The notes beneath the pieces are model-generated. The model ran no database searches, was not told the origin of the DNA, and worked only from the letters and a program-made list of their open reading frames with translations. 64,000 nucleotides of DNA from Paenibacillus sp. USDA918EY (GTDB taxonomy: Bacteria > Bacillota > Bacilli > Paenibacillales > Paenibacillaceae), in the NCBI RefSeq assembly GCF_009870825.1, contig NZ_WTWY01000014.1, forward strand, positions 62,001-126,000, given 5' to 3'. Of this stretch, positions 31,716 through 41,409 are shown piece by piece. How positions within the stretch are numbered: the stretch's first letter is position 1; each line of letters starts with the position of its first letter. The position numbers and the translations under genes are program-made.

Positions 31716-32879
31716 GCAAAAACTTCGGGATTACAAGGACGGAAAGCTGTCCGAAGAGGAACGGACGGAGCTGGAGCGGGAGCTCGAAAAAATGGAGATT
31801 TACCAATCCTTTCTGGATGAAATGATGGATGGGGAGGATCGGTTCGAACAAAAGGCTGGTCCTCAAGAGTCCGAAGCCGAGAAGAAAAAATATAAACGCG
31901 AAGCCAGGCTGCTGAGAAAAGGAAAATGGAAGGCTCGGATCGGCACCGCGTTTACATTGATCGGATTTTTTATCGGGTTTACCATCTTAAGTTCCATTGG
32001 AACGGCCATTTTTTATCAGGCGGGGGAGCCGGGATATGACGAAATCAACCGTGACGTCGTGAAGTCTGCCTTTGCGGTTGGATATCCGAACGTGATCGTT
32101 CAACCCAGCAGCAACACCGGGTCTTATTTTAATATGAAAATCAACGGCAAAATGATCAAACGCGTTGGAGACGAGCATATGGAGGTTGGAGATTTTACAG
32201 CGAACTACTGGTTTGAATGGTTACGGCTGAAGCACGTTGAATGGAAAGACATGTTCTTCGCCTTCAAAGGTTATTTTCAGTTTCCGGGTTACCAAGGCTC
32301 AGACAGCGCCTCCGAGTGGAAACGGCTGGAGAAGCTGCCTGAAGGAACGGTGGCCGAAGCTTATGTTTCTTATAAAAAGCTGTATTCGACCGACGACTTT
32401 TTGAAAAGGTTCGAGGGCAAGCCATATGATCCGCTATGGTTTGCCGTGGACAACGGGGACTCCAATATAAAGTGCGATTACGGACTTGTCATAAGCCCGG
32501 TCGGTTTTCCGGCGATTCCGGTGTGGCACCCGGGGGACGGAAAAGTAACCGAAGGCCCCAAACGCAAAGTCGGATGGTTTGTCACCATGCGCTCATCTTC
32601 AACCTCTTATCCCCCGATTGACACGTACGGTTCCGGTCCACTACGGGAAGAGAATTTCATCAAGTCGCTGCACATTCTGAACAGGCATAAAAATCGGCCG
32701 CGAGCCTCGTTCCCTTCGTCGATTTTAAAGAAACGCTGGACTACATCGAGAAAAACGGGGTTAAAATCTACGGTGCCGTCGTCACCGGACCGACCAAAGA
32801 AATTCTAAAACTGAAGGAAGATCCGGAAGTATCCGCCATCCGCATCGGGGAGGTTGCGCTGTGGAACTGGCGGGAATAG
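31699..32879 (+). pseudogene. Anti-sigma factor (YhdL-like) with missing start codon and frameshift
   Basis: The frame reads NGDFKQKLRDYKDGKLSEEE, then a basic stretch and one transmembrane helix (TAFTLIGFFIGFTILSSIGTA). The extracytoplasmic part corresponds to the sigma-regulator N and C domains. The codon at the expected start position, six to eight bases after GGGAGGAGC, is ATA (31699) instead of ATG, so only an internal ATG at 31792 remains. Near 32690 the frame breaks: the first frame ends at 32808 in unrelated residues, while the other frame continues FVDFKETLDYIEKNGVKIYG to VALWNWRE and TAG 32879. One missing base explains it. Both lesions point to decay together with the sigma gene. 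Confidence 0.75.
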
Positions 32880-33290
32880 ACTGCGGCGCATTTAAATTTG
32901 AGGTTAATCCGTTGCGGTGTCCAACATTTGCGTCGGCAAGGTGCCGACTGGCGCCTGGCAGAAACTAAGGGGCACATCCATTAAACGAGTCTGTAAAAAC
33001 AACGCCGGAAACTCGATGGTCGGATCCTTGAAGTTGGCCGTAACAGGCGAAAAATAGATTTCGATTTGCTTTACCGTCCTTATCAGACATGGCAAACTGA
33101 GGGGCGGTTAATTTTTGCTTGCAGCCCGATATATGTTTAACCAAACCCAATCAGCTTCCATTTTGAGATCTGTACCTCCAACCTCCTAATATGCCGGCGG
33201 ACTGGAAACAATGGATGAAATAGGCACCACGCGCTGCCAAATTTCGAAGTACGCCGGAGACGGAAATGACTTATAATGAGAAAAATAAAA
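32880..33290. other. Intergenic region without a recognisable gene
   Basis: About 410 bases between the broken anti-sigma gene and the dGTPase-like gene. The minus strand has two short overlapping open segments around 32904-33150 in different frames (for example ...TANFKDPTIEFPALFLQTR...). This could be a frameshifted remnant, but neither has a ribosome binding site and neither is recognised. Confidence 0.4.
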
Positions 33291-33314
33291 AAACGGAGCA
33301 GGGAGTGCCGTAGG

Positions 33315-34724
33315 ATGAATATCAAAGACAAAAGAGAACACCGTCAGTATCCAGAGCAAACGCGGGCCGATGCATCGAGGGCCGCGTTTGAGCGGGATTA
33401 TTCGCGGCTGATCCATTCGCCGACGTTCCGCCGCCTGCAGGGAAAATCGCAGGTGTTCGGGGCCGGAACCGGCGATTATTACCGCACGCGCCTGACGCAT
33501 TCGCTTGAAGTGGCGCAAATCGCGCGCGAAGCTGCGAAAAGCCTCGTTCGGGCCTATCCGGAAGTTTCGGAGGAACAGGCTGACAACCCCGGACTTGTCA
33601 TCGATCCGGAGGTGGTGGAATGCGCGGCGATCGCGCATGATTTCGGGCATCCGCCGTTCGGGCACAAAGGCGAAGAGGTGCTGGACGGCATTTTGGAGCA
33701 GCTGATCAAGGATAAAACGAAAGAAGCGGTCGAAGGACTGTACATGAATTCCGAGCAAATCCAGGACGTGCGGACACGCATGCGGCATAAATACGAACAT
33801 TTTGAAGGGAACTCGCATAATTTCCGGCTGATCATGTTCCTGGAAAAACGCGAAAACGTGGACGGCTTGAATTTATCCGACGCCGTGCTGCTTGGCATCA
33901 ACAAATATCCGTTTCCGGGTACGGTGAACAAAAAGGGCTTGTACAAGCATGAATGGAGCTACATTTCAGAGATCCGCAAGGATTGGGGGATTCCGGCAGG
34001 CAAAAGAACGCTGGAATCGCAGCTGATGGACTTATGCGACGACATCGCGTATTCCGCCCATGACCTGGAGGACGGCATCAAAGCGGGCAAAATTGAAGTG
34101 CATGAGCATTTTTTGTATGACCCGTACATTATCCGGCTGATCATCGAAAAAATCATGACGCTGGAGGATACCTTCTGGCAGGGCTGGGACGCGGACCGCA
34201 TCCGGCTGAAAGTCGAAGAGGTCATGGCCGCTTTTCTTAACGTGTGGAAAGAGAAGCTGCCGTATTGCGAGCATGATTTTTCCCGGGCGCGGCGCGAGGT
34301 CAAAGCTTTTTGGGTGAGCCATTTTGTCGGCAGCCTGGGCGTCATTCCGGACGGGGATTGGAAAAAGGTCACCTTCGTGAAAGAGCGGGAGGAAGATTTG
34401 GATATGCTTCGGACCGTCAGCGTGCTGAAGAGCTTTGCGTGGGTGACGATGATCCGCGACCTGCGCGTGCAGCGCCTGCAAAAACGGAGCGAATGGATGA
34501 TCAAACGGCTGTGGGATGCGTTCCTCGATCCGGTCGCGTCCAAATCCATCATACCTTCCGACTGGCTGCAGCGGTTCGAACGAGATCAGGCAAGCCCAAA
34601 CCCGATCTGGACCTGGGAGCATATGGTGATCGACTATATCGCGGGCATGACGGACGCGTTTGCCGAAAAGATATATAATGAATTGTACGGACTGAAGGTT
34701 GGGTCCATTTACGATCTCGACTAA
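33315..34724 (+). CDS. dgt: dGTPase-like HD-domain triphosphohydrolase
   Basis: The 469-residue protein has the metal-binding HD motif pattern: H in YRTRLTHSLEVAQIAR, HD in CAAIAHDFGHPPFGHKGE, and the distal D in LCDDIAYSAHDLEDGI. These are the signatures of deoxyguanosinetriphosphate triphosphohydrolases, which hydrolyse dNTPs to nucleoside and triphosphate. The N-terminal SRLIHSPTFRRLQGKSQVF is also conserved. The length fits the family. ATG 33315 is chosen over 33276, since GGGAG lies about ten bases upstream. The substrate specificity is inferred. Confidence 0.9.
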   Translation: MNIKDKREHRQYPEQTRADASRAAFERDYSRLIHSPTFRRLQGKSQVFGAGTGDYYRTRLTHSLEVAQIAREAAKSLVRAYPEVSEEQADNPGLVIDPEVVECAAIAHDFGHPPFGHKGEEVLDGILEQLIKDKTKEAVEGLYMNSEQIQDVRTRMRHKYEHFEGNSHNFRLIMFLEKRENVDGLNLSDAVLLGINKYPFPGTVNKKGLYKHEWSYISEIRKDWGIPAGKRTLESQLMDLCDDIAYSAHDLEDGIKAGKIEVHEHFLYDPYIIRLIIEKIMTLEDTFWQGWDADRIRLKVEEVMAAFLNVWKEKLPYCEHDFSRARREVKAFWVSHFVGSLGVIPDGDWKKVTFVKEREEDLDMLRTVSVLKSFAWVTMIRDLRVQRLQKRSEWMIKRLWDAFLDPVASKSIIPSDWLQRFERDQASPNPIWTWEHMVIDYIAGMTDAFAEKIYNELYGLKVGSIYDLD

Positions 34725-34775
34725 ACCTTAAGCGAGAAGAGATGAGACGAGAAGCAGCAAGTGGAGGGGAGAATC

Positions 34776-35726
34776 GTGGAGAATACGGGGTTTATTTTAA
34801 GCGTATTGGATTTGGTGCCCAAAATAGGGGAAGCGTCTTATGAGCAAGCCCTTCAGGAGGCAGCGGCGCTGGCCGCGTCTGCGGAAAAATGGGGTTATAA
34901 ACGTTATTGGGTGGCCGAACATCATGATCTGAAGGATTTGGCTTGCGCGTCGCCGGAGGTGCTGCTGGCCCACATCGGGGCCAAAACAAGCCGCATCCGC
35001 CTTGGCACGGGCGCCTTGCTGCTGCCCCATTACAGCCCGCTTAAGGTGGCGGAAAGCTTCCGCCTGTTGGCCGCGCTGTACCCGGGACGGGTGGACCTCG
35101 GGATCGGACGGGCCCCCGGCGGGTCGGCACATGCCTCGATGGCGCTTAGCGGCAATTTTCTGCAAAACGTGGCGGATATGCCCAAAAAGCTGCGCGCTTT
35201 GATCCAGCTCCTGGAGGACCGGTATATGTATGAGGACCGGCCGGTTCAAGCCCGGCCCCTGCCCTCGGTGCAGCCGGATCTGTGGATGCTGGGGACGAAC
35301 AGCAAAAGCGCCGGTTTTGCCGCCGAATACGGGACAGGGTATGTTTTCGGGCAGTTTATGAGCGAGCGGGACGGGGCCGAAGTGCTGCAAACGTACCGCG
35401 ATCATTTTAAACCGTCCGCGCTGCTGGACAAGCCGCGTTTGATGCTGGCGATCGGGGTCATTTGCGCCAAGACGGAGGAGAAGGCCAAGGAGCTGCTGGA
35501 GGACGCGAAGCTGCCGGGACCCGAACGGGCGGTGGAGCAGGAAGCGCAGGAGGAGCGTCGGGAACCGCTGAAACGGTTGGTATTGGGCACGCCTGAACAG
35601 GTGCGGGAACAGCTCGCCCTGATCGCCGAGTCTGCGGGATGCTCGGAGTTTCTGATCTTTTGCCCCGTTCAGGATTACAGGAAACGGCTGGAGTCTTATA
35701 AGCTGCTGGCTTCCTGTTGTATGTAA
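34776..35726 (+). CDS. Luciferase-like (LLM class) flavin-dependent monooxygenase
   Basis: The 316-residue protein starts with LSVLDLVPKIG and contains the family markers YKRYWVAEHHDLKDLACASPEV, IRLGTGALLLPHYSPLKVAESFRLL, and GRVDLGIGRAPGG. These belong to the MsnO8-type group of bacterial luciferase-like enzymes using FMN. The substrate is unknown. GTG 34776 is used: the GGAGGGGAG site starting at 34763 lies seven bases upstream, and the GTG at 34761 overlaps it. Confidence 0.88.
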   Translation: MENTGFILSVLDLVPKIGEASYEQALQEAAALAASAEKWGYKRYWVAEHHDLKDLACASPEVLLAHIGAKTSRIRLGTGALLLPHYSPLKVAESFRLLAALYPGRVDLGIGRAPGGSAHASMALSGNFLQNVADMPKKLRALIQLLEDRYMYEDRPVQARPLPSVQPDLWMLGTNSKSAGFAAEYGTGYVFGQFMSERDGAEVLQTYRDHFKPSALLDKPRLMLAIGVICAKTEEKAKELLEDAKLPGPERAVEQEAQEERREPLKRLVLGTPEQVREQLALIAESAGCSEFLIFCPVQDYRKRLESYKLLASCCM

Positions 35727-35774
35727 AGAAAAGACTCGGGCTACGTCCGGGAAAGGTATTGGTTATCGATTGTT

Positions 35775-36770
35775 ATGAGTGAAATCCATGAACAGATCCA
35801 ACAAGCGCTGGCCGACGGCCGTCCGCTTTATTTATACGCGTATGCCAGCCATGAAACGGAAGCCGGGCTGTGCGGCATGGAGCTGAAGGCGCTGTTTGGC
35901 GGGGCCGTGGAATATAAAACGGAGTCGCTGCTGCTCAGCAGCCGCAAGATCGATCCGGATCGCAGCCCGTTTTTATCGCTGCGTATCGATATCGCCGCAT
36001 GCGGGGAATCCGCGGAAGCAATCGCGGAGCTTGCGGACTCAAGGCATCGGGTGAAGGGCGGAGAGACGTTTAAGGTTACGTATATCAAATCGGGTGATCC
36101 TTGCAGCTATGCGGAGCAAAGGGAGCTGGAGAGGCTTGTCGGGAGCCGGATTCAAGGCAAGGCCGACATGAAAAACCCGGATTTGACGCTCGGGCTGACC
36201 GCTTTGCATGGAGCTTGGCTGCTTGGCAGCATTTGCGCTCCGAAGCGGGCCTGGCACGCCCACATCCACAAACCGCAAAACTATTCCACCGGCCTTAGCG
36301 CGGCCGTCGCCAGGGCGCTGGTGAACATCGCCGCGCCCGAAACGGAAGGCATCCGGCTGCTTGATCCCTGCTGCGGCATGGGGAACGTCCTGATCGAAGC
36401 GCTGTCCATGGGAATCGACGCCCGGGGAAGGGACATCAATCCCCTTGCCGTTCGCGGCGCCAAAACGAACCTGAAGCATTACGGGTATCCCGAAACGCTG
36501 GTTACCCTTGGGGATATGAACGAACTGGAAGGGCATTACGATGCCGCGGTATTGGACATGCCGTACAATCTATGTTCGGTGCTTCCGGTAGAGGAACAAC
36601 GGAGGATGCTGGCGAGCCTGCGCCGTTTGGCGCCCCGTGCGGTGATCGTAACGACGGAAGTGGACGTGCGGGTCCGGGTCGAAGAAGCGGGTTACCGGAT
36701 CGTCGAGGAATGCCAGGTAAGGAAAGGGAGCTTTGTGCGGCAGGCGTGGCTTTGCGAAGGAGTTTTATAA
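35775..36770 (+). CDS. Putative RNA methylase (UPF0020/TRM11-like)
   Basis: The 331-residue protein has an N-terminal THUMP-like region and a C-terminal Rossmann methyltransferase domain. The SAM-binding motif is RLLDPCCGMGNVLIEALSMG with GRDINPLAV, and the catalytic motif is LDMPYN, a variant of the usual (D/N)PP(Y/F). Members methylate guanosine in tRNA or rRNA; the target here is unknown. The ribosome binding site is weak. The gene lies 48 bases after the flavin enzyme and may be co-transcribed with it. Confidence 0.8.
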   Translation: MSEIHEQIQQALADGRPLYLYAYASHETEAGLCGMELKALFGGAVEYKTESLLLSSRKIDPDRSPFLSLRIDIAACGESAEAIAELADSRHRVKGGETFKVTYIKSGDPCSYAEQRELERLVGSRIQGKADMKNPDLTLGLTALHGAWLLGSICAPKRAWHAHIHKPQNYSTGLSAAVARALVNIAAPETEGIRLLDPCCGMGNVLIEALSMGIDARGRDINPLAVRGAKTNLKHYGYPETLVTLGDMNELEGHYDAAVLDMPYNLCSVLPVEEQRRMLASLRRLAPRAVIVTTEVDVRVRVEEAGYRIVEECQVRKGSFVRQAWLCEGVL

Positions 36771-36832
36771 CATTTGCGAAACGGACAGCTGTTGGCTCGA
36801 GAAGTGAATACACCGGAAAGAAGGCATGAAAC

Positions 36833-37252
36833 ATGAAAATCAGGCCTGCCTTGGCAATGGACTATCCCGAATTAAGACGGATTTATCTTGTTTCCCGCCG
36901 CCAAAGTTTCGTATGGGAAAACGAACATGAAATGTCGCTGGAAGATTTCGATAGGGATACGGCCGACGAGCATATCCTGTTGGCGGAGGCGGAGAGCCGG
37001 ATCGTGGGTTTTGCGTCATTATATTTGCCGGAGGATTTCATCCATCTTTTATTCGTCGATCCGGATTTTTCAGGTATAGGCGCCGGCAGCAAGCTGCTCG
37101 AGGCGGCCGTTGAGAAAATGAACAAGCCGCTCACGTTAAAATGCGTGTCCGCAAATCATAAAGCCTTGAAATTTTATGAAAAAAACGGCTGGAAGAAGGT
37201 AGTCGAAGAAGCCGGGCCGAGCGGGAAGCATTGGCTTATGTCGTACGAATAA
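36833..37252 (+). CDS. GNAT-family N-acetyltransferase
   Basis: The 139-residue protein has the GNAT core: a strand ending in GFASLYLPEDFIHLLFVDPDFSGIGAGSKLLEAAV, where GIGAGSKL is the acetyl-CoA pyrophosphate-binding loop. The C-terminal motif HKALKFYEKNGWKKV is typical of small-molecule or protein acetyltransferases. The acceptor is unknown. Confidence 0.88.
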   Translation: MKIRPALAMDYPELRRIYLVSRRQSFVWENEHEMSLEDFDRDTADEHILLAEAESRIVGFASLYLPEDFIHLLFVDPDFSGIGAGSKLLEAAVEKMNKPLTLKCVSANHKALKFYEKNGWKKVVEEAGPSGKHWLMSYE

Positions 37253-37275
37253 GCTTTGATTTTTCAACCCAAAGA

Positions 37276-37342
37276 AAAAACGCCCCTTATGGGACATCGG
37301 GTTCCAAACGGATTTCCGATGCCCTGTTAAGGGGTGTTTTCG
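37276..37342. terminator. Terminator between convergent GNAT and dehydrogenase genes
   Basis: AACGCCCCTTA (37279-37289) and TAAGGGGTGTT (37328-37338) pair with one wobble, with an inner imperfect hairpin, and are flanked by A- and T-rich tracts, so it can work in both directions. Confidence 0.75.
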
Positions 37343-37359
37343 TTTCGGCTCCGGCGATT

Positions 37360-38331
37360 TTAGTACATCCGCCCGTAATCCACCAGATTGCGCGGCGGTT
37401 TTTGCCCTTGGACATAAGCTTTCAGGTTGTCCGCAAAAATGTCGATGACGCGTTCGGCATAACGGTCATTGCTGCCCGCGACATGCGGGGTGATGATGAC
37501 CTGCTCCATCTCCCACAGCGGATGTTCCGCCGGAAGCGGCTCTTCTTCGAAAACGTCGAGGCCCGCGCCGCTCAACCGGCCGCTGTTCAAGGCATTGATC
37601 AACGATGCCGTATCCACCGTAGGTCCGCGTCCCACATTGATGAAATAAGCCCCTTTTTTGGCAGCGTTCCAAGCCGCGGCGTTAAACATATGGCGGGTTT
37701 CGGCCGTCAGCGGGAGGATGTTCACGATATAGTCGCCTTGTCCAAGCGCCTCATGGAGGTTGTCCATCTTGTACATCCGGTCCACGTGCGGCTCGGGCTT
37801 GTCCGAACGCCGGACGCCGATGACCCGCAGTCCGAAGGCTTTGGCCAAACGGGCGGTTTCCCGGCCGATTTCGCCTACGCCGACGATGACCAGCGTTTTG
37901 CCGCTGATTTCGCCCAACGTGCCGAGACCGGGAACGGCGAGATCGGATTTCCACTCTTTTTTCAGTTGATGGCGGACCGCCATGTGCAGCTGGCGCGAAA
38001 ACGAGAGCATCATGCCGATAATGCTTTCCGAGATCGGAATCGCATGCACGCCGCTGGCGCTCGTGAGCAGAACGCCCTTGTCCCGAAGGCGCTCCAAAGG
38101 CAGCGTATCCACGCCCGCCGACCAGGTTTGCACCCATTTCAGCTTGCTGTATTCCCGAAGGGCTTCCTCGGCGATCGTTTTCGACCATCCAAGGATCACT
38201 TCCGCGTTTTGGATCTGCTCCGCGCTGACGTCCTTTTTATTTTTTACGATCAAATCAAAACCTGGCGCCGCTTGTCCGATTTGACCGATTTGATCCGGCG
38301 TCAAGGAATGAAGACATACGATCGATTTCAT
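37360..38331 (-). CDS. D-2-hydroxyacid dehydrogenase (NAD-dependent)
   Basis: The 323-residue protein carries the NAD-binding GxGxxG in LVIVGVGEIGRETARLA. The catalytic Arg is near INVGRGPTVD, the Glu is in DVFEEEPLPAEHPLW, and the His is in VIITPHVAG. The family reduces 2-keto acids to D-2-hydroxyacids. ATG 38331 follows GGAGG at eight bases; the longer frame to 38448 lacks a site. The substrate is unknown. It is divergent from the ABC exporter. Confidence 0.9.
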   Translation of the reverse strand: MKSIVCLHSLTPDQIGQIGQAAPGFDLIVKNKKDVSAEQIQNAEVILGWSKTIAEEALREYSKLKWVQTWSAGVDTLPLERLRDKGVLLTSASGVHAIPISESIIGMMLSFSRQLHMAVRHQLKKEWKSDLAVPGLGTLGEISGKTLVIVGVGEIGRETARLAKAFGLRVIGVRRSDKPEPHVDRMYKMDNLHEALGQGDYIVNILPLTAETRHMFNAAAWNAAKKGAYFINVGRGPTVDTASLINALNSGRLSGAGLDVFEEEPLPAEHPLWEMEQVIITPHVAGSNDRYAERVIDIFADNLKAYVQGQKPPRNLVDYGRMY

Positions 38332-38558
38332 GGTTTGGCCTCCTCCGTCTGTCGTTTGCACGTTTATCGATGTTTTTAGGATACCAGATTGCGGCGGGCG
38401 GTGAAAAGGTAACCGGACATTTTTATCCGCACTGCGATTGGATCGCAATCCTTAATGGCGCCGCACACAGCTTTATTTCAAAAAATCGGGCCTCCTTTTC
38501 CGTTCGGTACGCTATAATCAGATTACGAAATACAGAATTTGGAGGCTGGAATAACGTT

Positions 38559-40316
38559 ATGATGCAAAATGCAGCAGGACAGGCTTCGGGCGCTCAGCCC
38601 GGCCTCATTCGAAGGTTTATGTCGTATTACCGCCCGCATAAACGGCTGTTTATGGTCGATTTCGGCTGCGCGGTAGTTGCGGGTTTGCTGGAGCTCGGAT
38701 TTCCGGTCGCCGTCCAGTGGGTTGTGGACAAGCTGCTTCCGGACGGGGCATGGGGAACGATCATCGCCGCGGGATGCGGCTTGCTCGCCTTGTATTTGAT
38801 CAGCATGGGGCTGCAGTTCATCGTCAGCTACTGGGGGCATAAGCTCGGGATCAACATCGAATCGGACATGCGCCAGCAGGCGTTTAACCATGTGCAGAAG
38901 CTGTCCTTTAAATTTTTCGACAACACGAAAACAGGCCACTTGATGTCGCGCATGACCAACGACTTGTTCGATATCGGAGAGATGGCCCACCATGGGCCGG
39001 AGGATATGTTTATTGCCGTCATGACCTTTGTCGGTGCGTTTGCGATCATGTGGACGGTCAATTGGCAGCTTGCTTTGATCACGTTCGTCATTATGCCGGT
39101 CATCGTATGGATGATCGTTTATTTTAACCAGAAGCTGAACCATGCCTCCTCGGAAATGTTCCGCAACATCGCTGAGCTGAATGCCGGCGTGGAGGACAGC
39201 GTCTCGGGCATCCGGGTCGTCAAATCGTTCGGCAACGAGGAATACGAAATCTCGCGCTTCCGCGAAAGCAATGCCGCGTTCCGTTTGGCGAAACTTCGTT
39301 CATACCTGGCCATGTCGTTCAGCGTCTCGGGCATGTACATGCTGACAAGGCTCATTTCGCTGATCGTGCTCGTTTGCGGCGCCTGGTTTGCCTACCAGAA
39401 CAAACTGACGTACGGGGAACTTGTCGCGTTTTTGCTGTACGTCAACATTTTCCTGAAGCCGATCGACAAAATCAACGCTTTGATGGAAATCTACCCGAAA
39501 GGGATGGCGGGCTTCAAACGTTTCTGCCAGTTGATGGATACGGACCCGGACATCAAGGATCAGCCGGATGCGGTCGAAGTTGTTCAGCTGCGCGGAAACA
39601 TCGAATTCCGCAACGTTTCTTTCGGCTACGAAGACCAGCGGCGGATTTTGGAAGGAATCGACCTGAATATTACGGCCGGAGAAACGGTGGCGCTCGTCGG
39701 GCCGTCGGGTGCCGGAAAGTCGACGCTGTGCAGCCTGATCCCGCGTTTTTACGAGGTGGATGAAGGAAGCATCACGATCGACGGCATCGACATCCGCGAA
39801 ATGACGCAGCGTTCGCTTCGCTCGCAAATCGGCATGGTGCAGCAGGACGTGTTTCTGTTCAGCGGGACGATCCGCGAAAACATCCTTTACGGCAATCTGA
39901 ACGCCAGTGAAGCCGAATTGATGGATGCGGTGCAAAAGGCCCATTTGGAGTCGCTCGTGGCCTCGCTGCCGGACGGGCTGGATACGGTCATCGGGGAACG
40001 GGGGCTGAAGCTGTCGGGCGGACAGCGGCAGCGGCTGGCGATCGCAAGGATGTTTTTGAAGAATCCTCCGATCCTCATTTTGGATGAAGCGACGTCGGCG
40101 CTCGACACCGAAACGGAAGCGATCATCCAGGAGGCGCTGGAGGTTTTGGCGGTGAACCGGACGACGCTGGTCATCGCGCACCGGCTTGCGACCATCCGAA
40201 ACGCCGACCGGATCATCGTCGTCACGGAGGACGGCATTGCCGAGCATGGGCGGCACGAGGAGCTGCTCCAAATCGGCGGCGTCTACGCAAGGCTGCATCA
40301 GGCGCAGTTCGGGTAA
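38559..40316 (+). CDS. ABC transporter, fused membrane and ATPase domains (MsbA/YfiB-like exporter)
   Basis: The 585-residue half-transporter has a six-helix type-1 export domain (residues ~20-320) and a nucleotide-binding domain with Walker A GPSGAGKST, signature LSGGQRQRLAIAR, Walker B ILILDEATSALD and switch His VIAHRL. It probably acts as a homodimer exporting a lipid, peptide or drug. The start lies at ATG 38559 or 38562 after TTTGGAGG; upstream frame to 38370 has no site. A perfect TATAAT is at 38513-38518. Confidence 0.9.
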   Translation: MMQNAAGQASGAQPGLIRRFMSYYRPHKRLFMVDFGCAVVAGLLELGFPVAVQWVVDKLLPDGAWGTIIAAGCGLLALYLISMGLQFIVSYWGHKLGINIESDMRQQAFNHVQKLSFKFFDNTKTGHLMSRMTNDLFDIGEMAHHGPEDMFIAVMTFVGAFAIMWTVNWQLALITFVIMPVIVWMIVYFNQKLNHASSEMFRNIAELNAGVEDSVSGIRVVKSFGNEEYEISRFRESNAAFRLAKLRSYLAMSFSVSGMYMLTRLISLIVLVCGAWFAYQNKLTYGELVAFLLYVNIFLKPIDKINALMEIYPKGMAGFKRFCQLMDTDPDIKDQPDAVEVVQLRGNIEFRNVSFGYEDQRRILEGIDLNITAGETVALVGPSGAGKSTLCSLIPRFYEVDEGSITIDGIDIREMTQRSLRSQIGMVQQDVFLFSGTIRENILYGNLNASEAELMDAVQKAHLESLVASLPDGLDTVIGERGLKLSGGQRQRLAIARMFLKNPPILILDEATSALDTETEAIIQEALEVLAVNRTTLVIAHRLATIRNADRIIVVTEDGIAEHGRHEELLQIGGVYARLHQAQFG

Positions 40317-40322
40317 CGGCAA

Positions 40323-40371
40323 GAGGATATCCTGAGAGCATTTGGGGCTTTTGGGATATCCTCTTTGTTTT
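40323..40371 (+). terminator. Terminator after the ABC exporter
   Basis: GAGGATATCC (40323-40332) and GGATATCCTC (40354-40363) pair perfectly over 10 bases, followed by TTTGTTTT. Confidence 0.85.
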
Positions 40372-40452
40372 AGTGGAAGCAGGGGATTTTGGATATGCTA
40401 AAAACGACCCTATTATATAGTAGTAAAAATTTTTGAAGGGAGCGAATACTGC

Positions 40453-41061
40453 ATGGATATTGAAAATAAAGAGCGGCCGCTGCGGCTGTTTATCGCGGTC
40501 AGATTGTCGGATGAATTGAAAACGGTGCTGGAGCGTTGGCGGGAATCCCATCAACATTTGTTTCCTTTCAAAAAATGGACGCATAGGGAGGATTATCATA
40601 TTACGGTACAATTTTTAGGGGATGTCGAACCGGGGCGCGTGCCGGAAATCGCAGCAAAACTGCAGGAGGTCTCCCGCCAGTTTACACCATTTGAACTTGG
40701 TTTTGGAAAAGCGGGCGTGTTCGGTACAGATGCTTCTCCCAGGGTATTTTGGGCTGGAGTAATTGACTACTCGAACGGGCTTGCAAAGCTGCAGGAAAAG
40801 GTGACCGACGCCATGGAAACGTTTGGTTTCGCGAAGGAGTCGCGGCCCTTTCGTCCACATGTGACAATCGCCCGAAAATACGCGGGGGACCGGGAGTTTC
40901 GGCTCGCCTCCGTCCCGCCTTTGCTGCCGCAAACAGCGCCCTTCGAGCAGGCGGAAGGGAAGGTTTCATGGATCGTCGACGAGTTTGTACTTTTTTCCAC
41001 ACATTTGCACGAAAAGCCAATGTATGAGATACTAGAATCCTTCCGAATGAAAGATTCATAG
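40453..41061 (+). CDS. thpR: RNA 2',3'-cyclic phosphodiesterase (2'-5' RNA ligase family)
   Basis: The 202-residue protein has the two catalytic HxTx motifs of the 2H phosphoesterase family, HITV in DYHITVQFLGD and HVTI in RPHVTIARKY. These enzymes open 2',3'-cyclic phosphates or join RNA 2'-5'. The N-terminal RLFIAVRLSDELK is also typical. AAGGGAG precedes the ATG. Confidence 0.92.
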   Translation: MDIENKERPLRLFIAVRLSDELKTVLERWRESHQHLFPFKKWTHREDYHITVQFLGDVEPGRVPEIAAKLQEVSRQFTPFELGFGKAGVFGTDASPRVFWAGVIDYSNGLAKLQEKVTDAMETFGFAKESRPFRPHVTIARKYAGDREFRLASVPPLLPQTAPFEQAEGKVSWIVDEFVLFSTHLHEKPMYEILESFRMKDS

Positions 41062-41339
41062 TTTCGACATTCCGGGCGTTATTTAACATACATGGATTTT
41101 GCCGGACATCCGGGGAGGGTGTTTCGGCCAAATCCGCATTCTAAAAAAATCCTGCACATAAAACAATAGCTTGTTCCCTTAGCCGTATCTGTGAAACCGT
41201 AAAATGTGCCGTCACGAAGCAGTCTGTGTTGTAAAGATGTATCAAACGAATTTTTCCGTTTCTCGTATTCGCGGATGCAGCAAATCACTGAAAATAAGCT
41301 CAGGTTTTCAAAACCTCTATTTTCGGTTACATGAGAAAT

Positions 41340-41361
41340 ATGCAAAACGGTTGTTTTGCAT
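41340..41361. promoter_or_regulatory. Perfect inverted repeat upstream of the cell-wall hydrolase
   Basis: ATGCAAAAC (41340-41348) and GTTTTGCAT (41353-41361) pair exactly around GGTT, about 50 bases upstream of the start codon. A second palindrome, AGGTTTTcAAAACCT, lies at about 41302-41316. No clear T-run follows, so an operator or mRNA leader structure is more likely than a terminator. The rest of the 348-base intergenic region (41062-41409) shows no gene. Confidence 0.4.
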
Positions 41362-41409
41362 GTTTTGAAAGTTAAAAGGGAATGTGCCGGGAGTAGTGGG
41401 AGGAAAAAC

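Noticed and set aside
32904..33150. Two short overlapping minus-strand frames
   Set aside because: No ribosome binding site, no recognised motif, and the frames shift within the region; kept only as an unassigned stretch.
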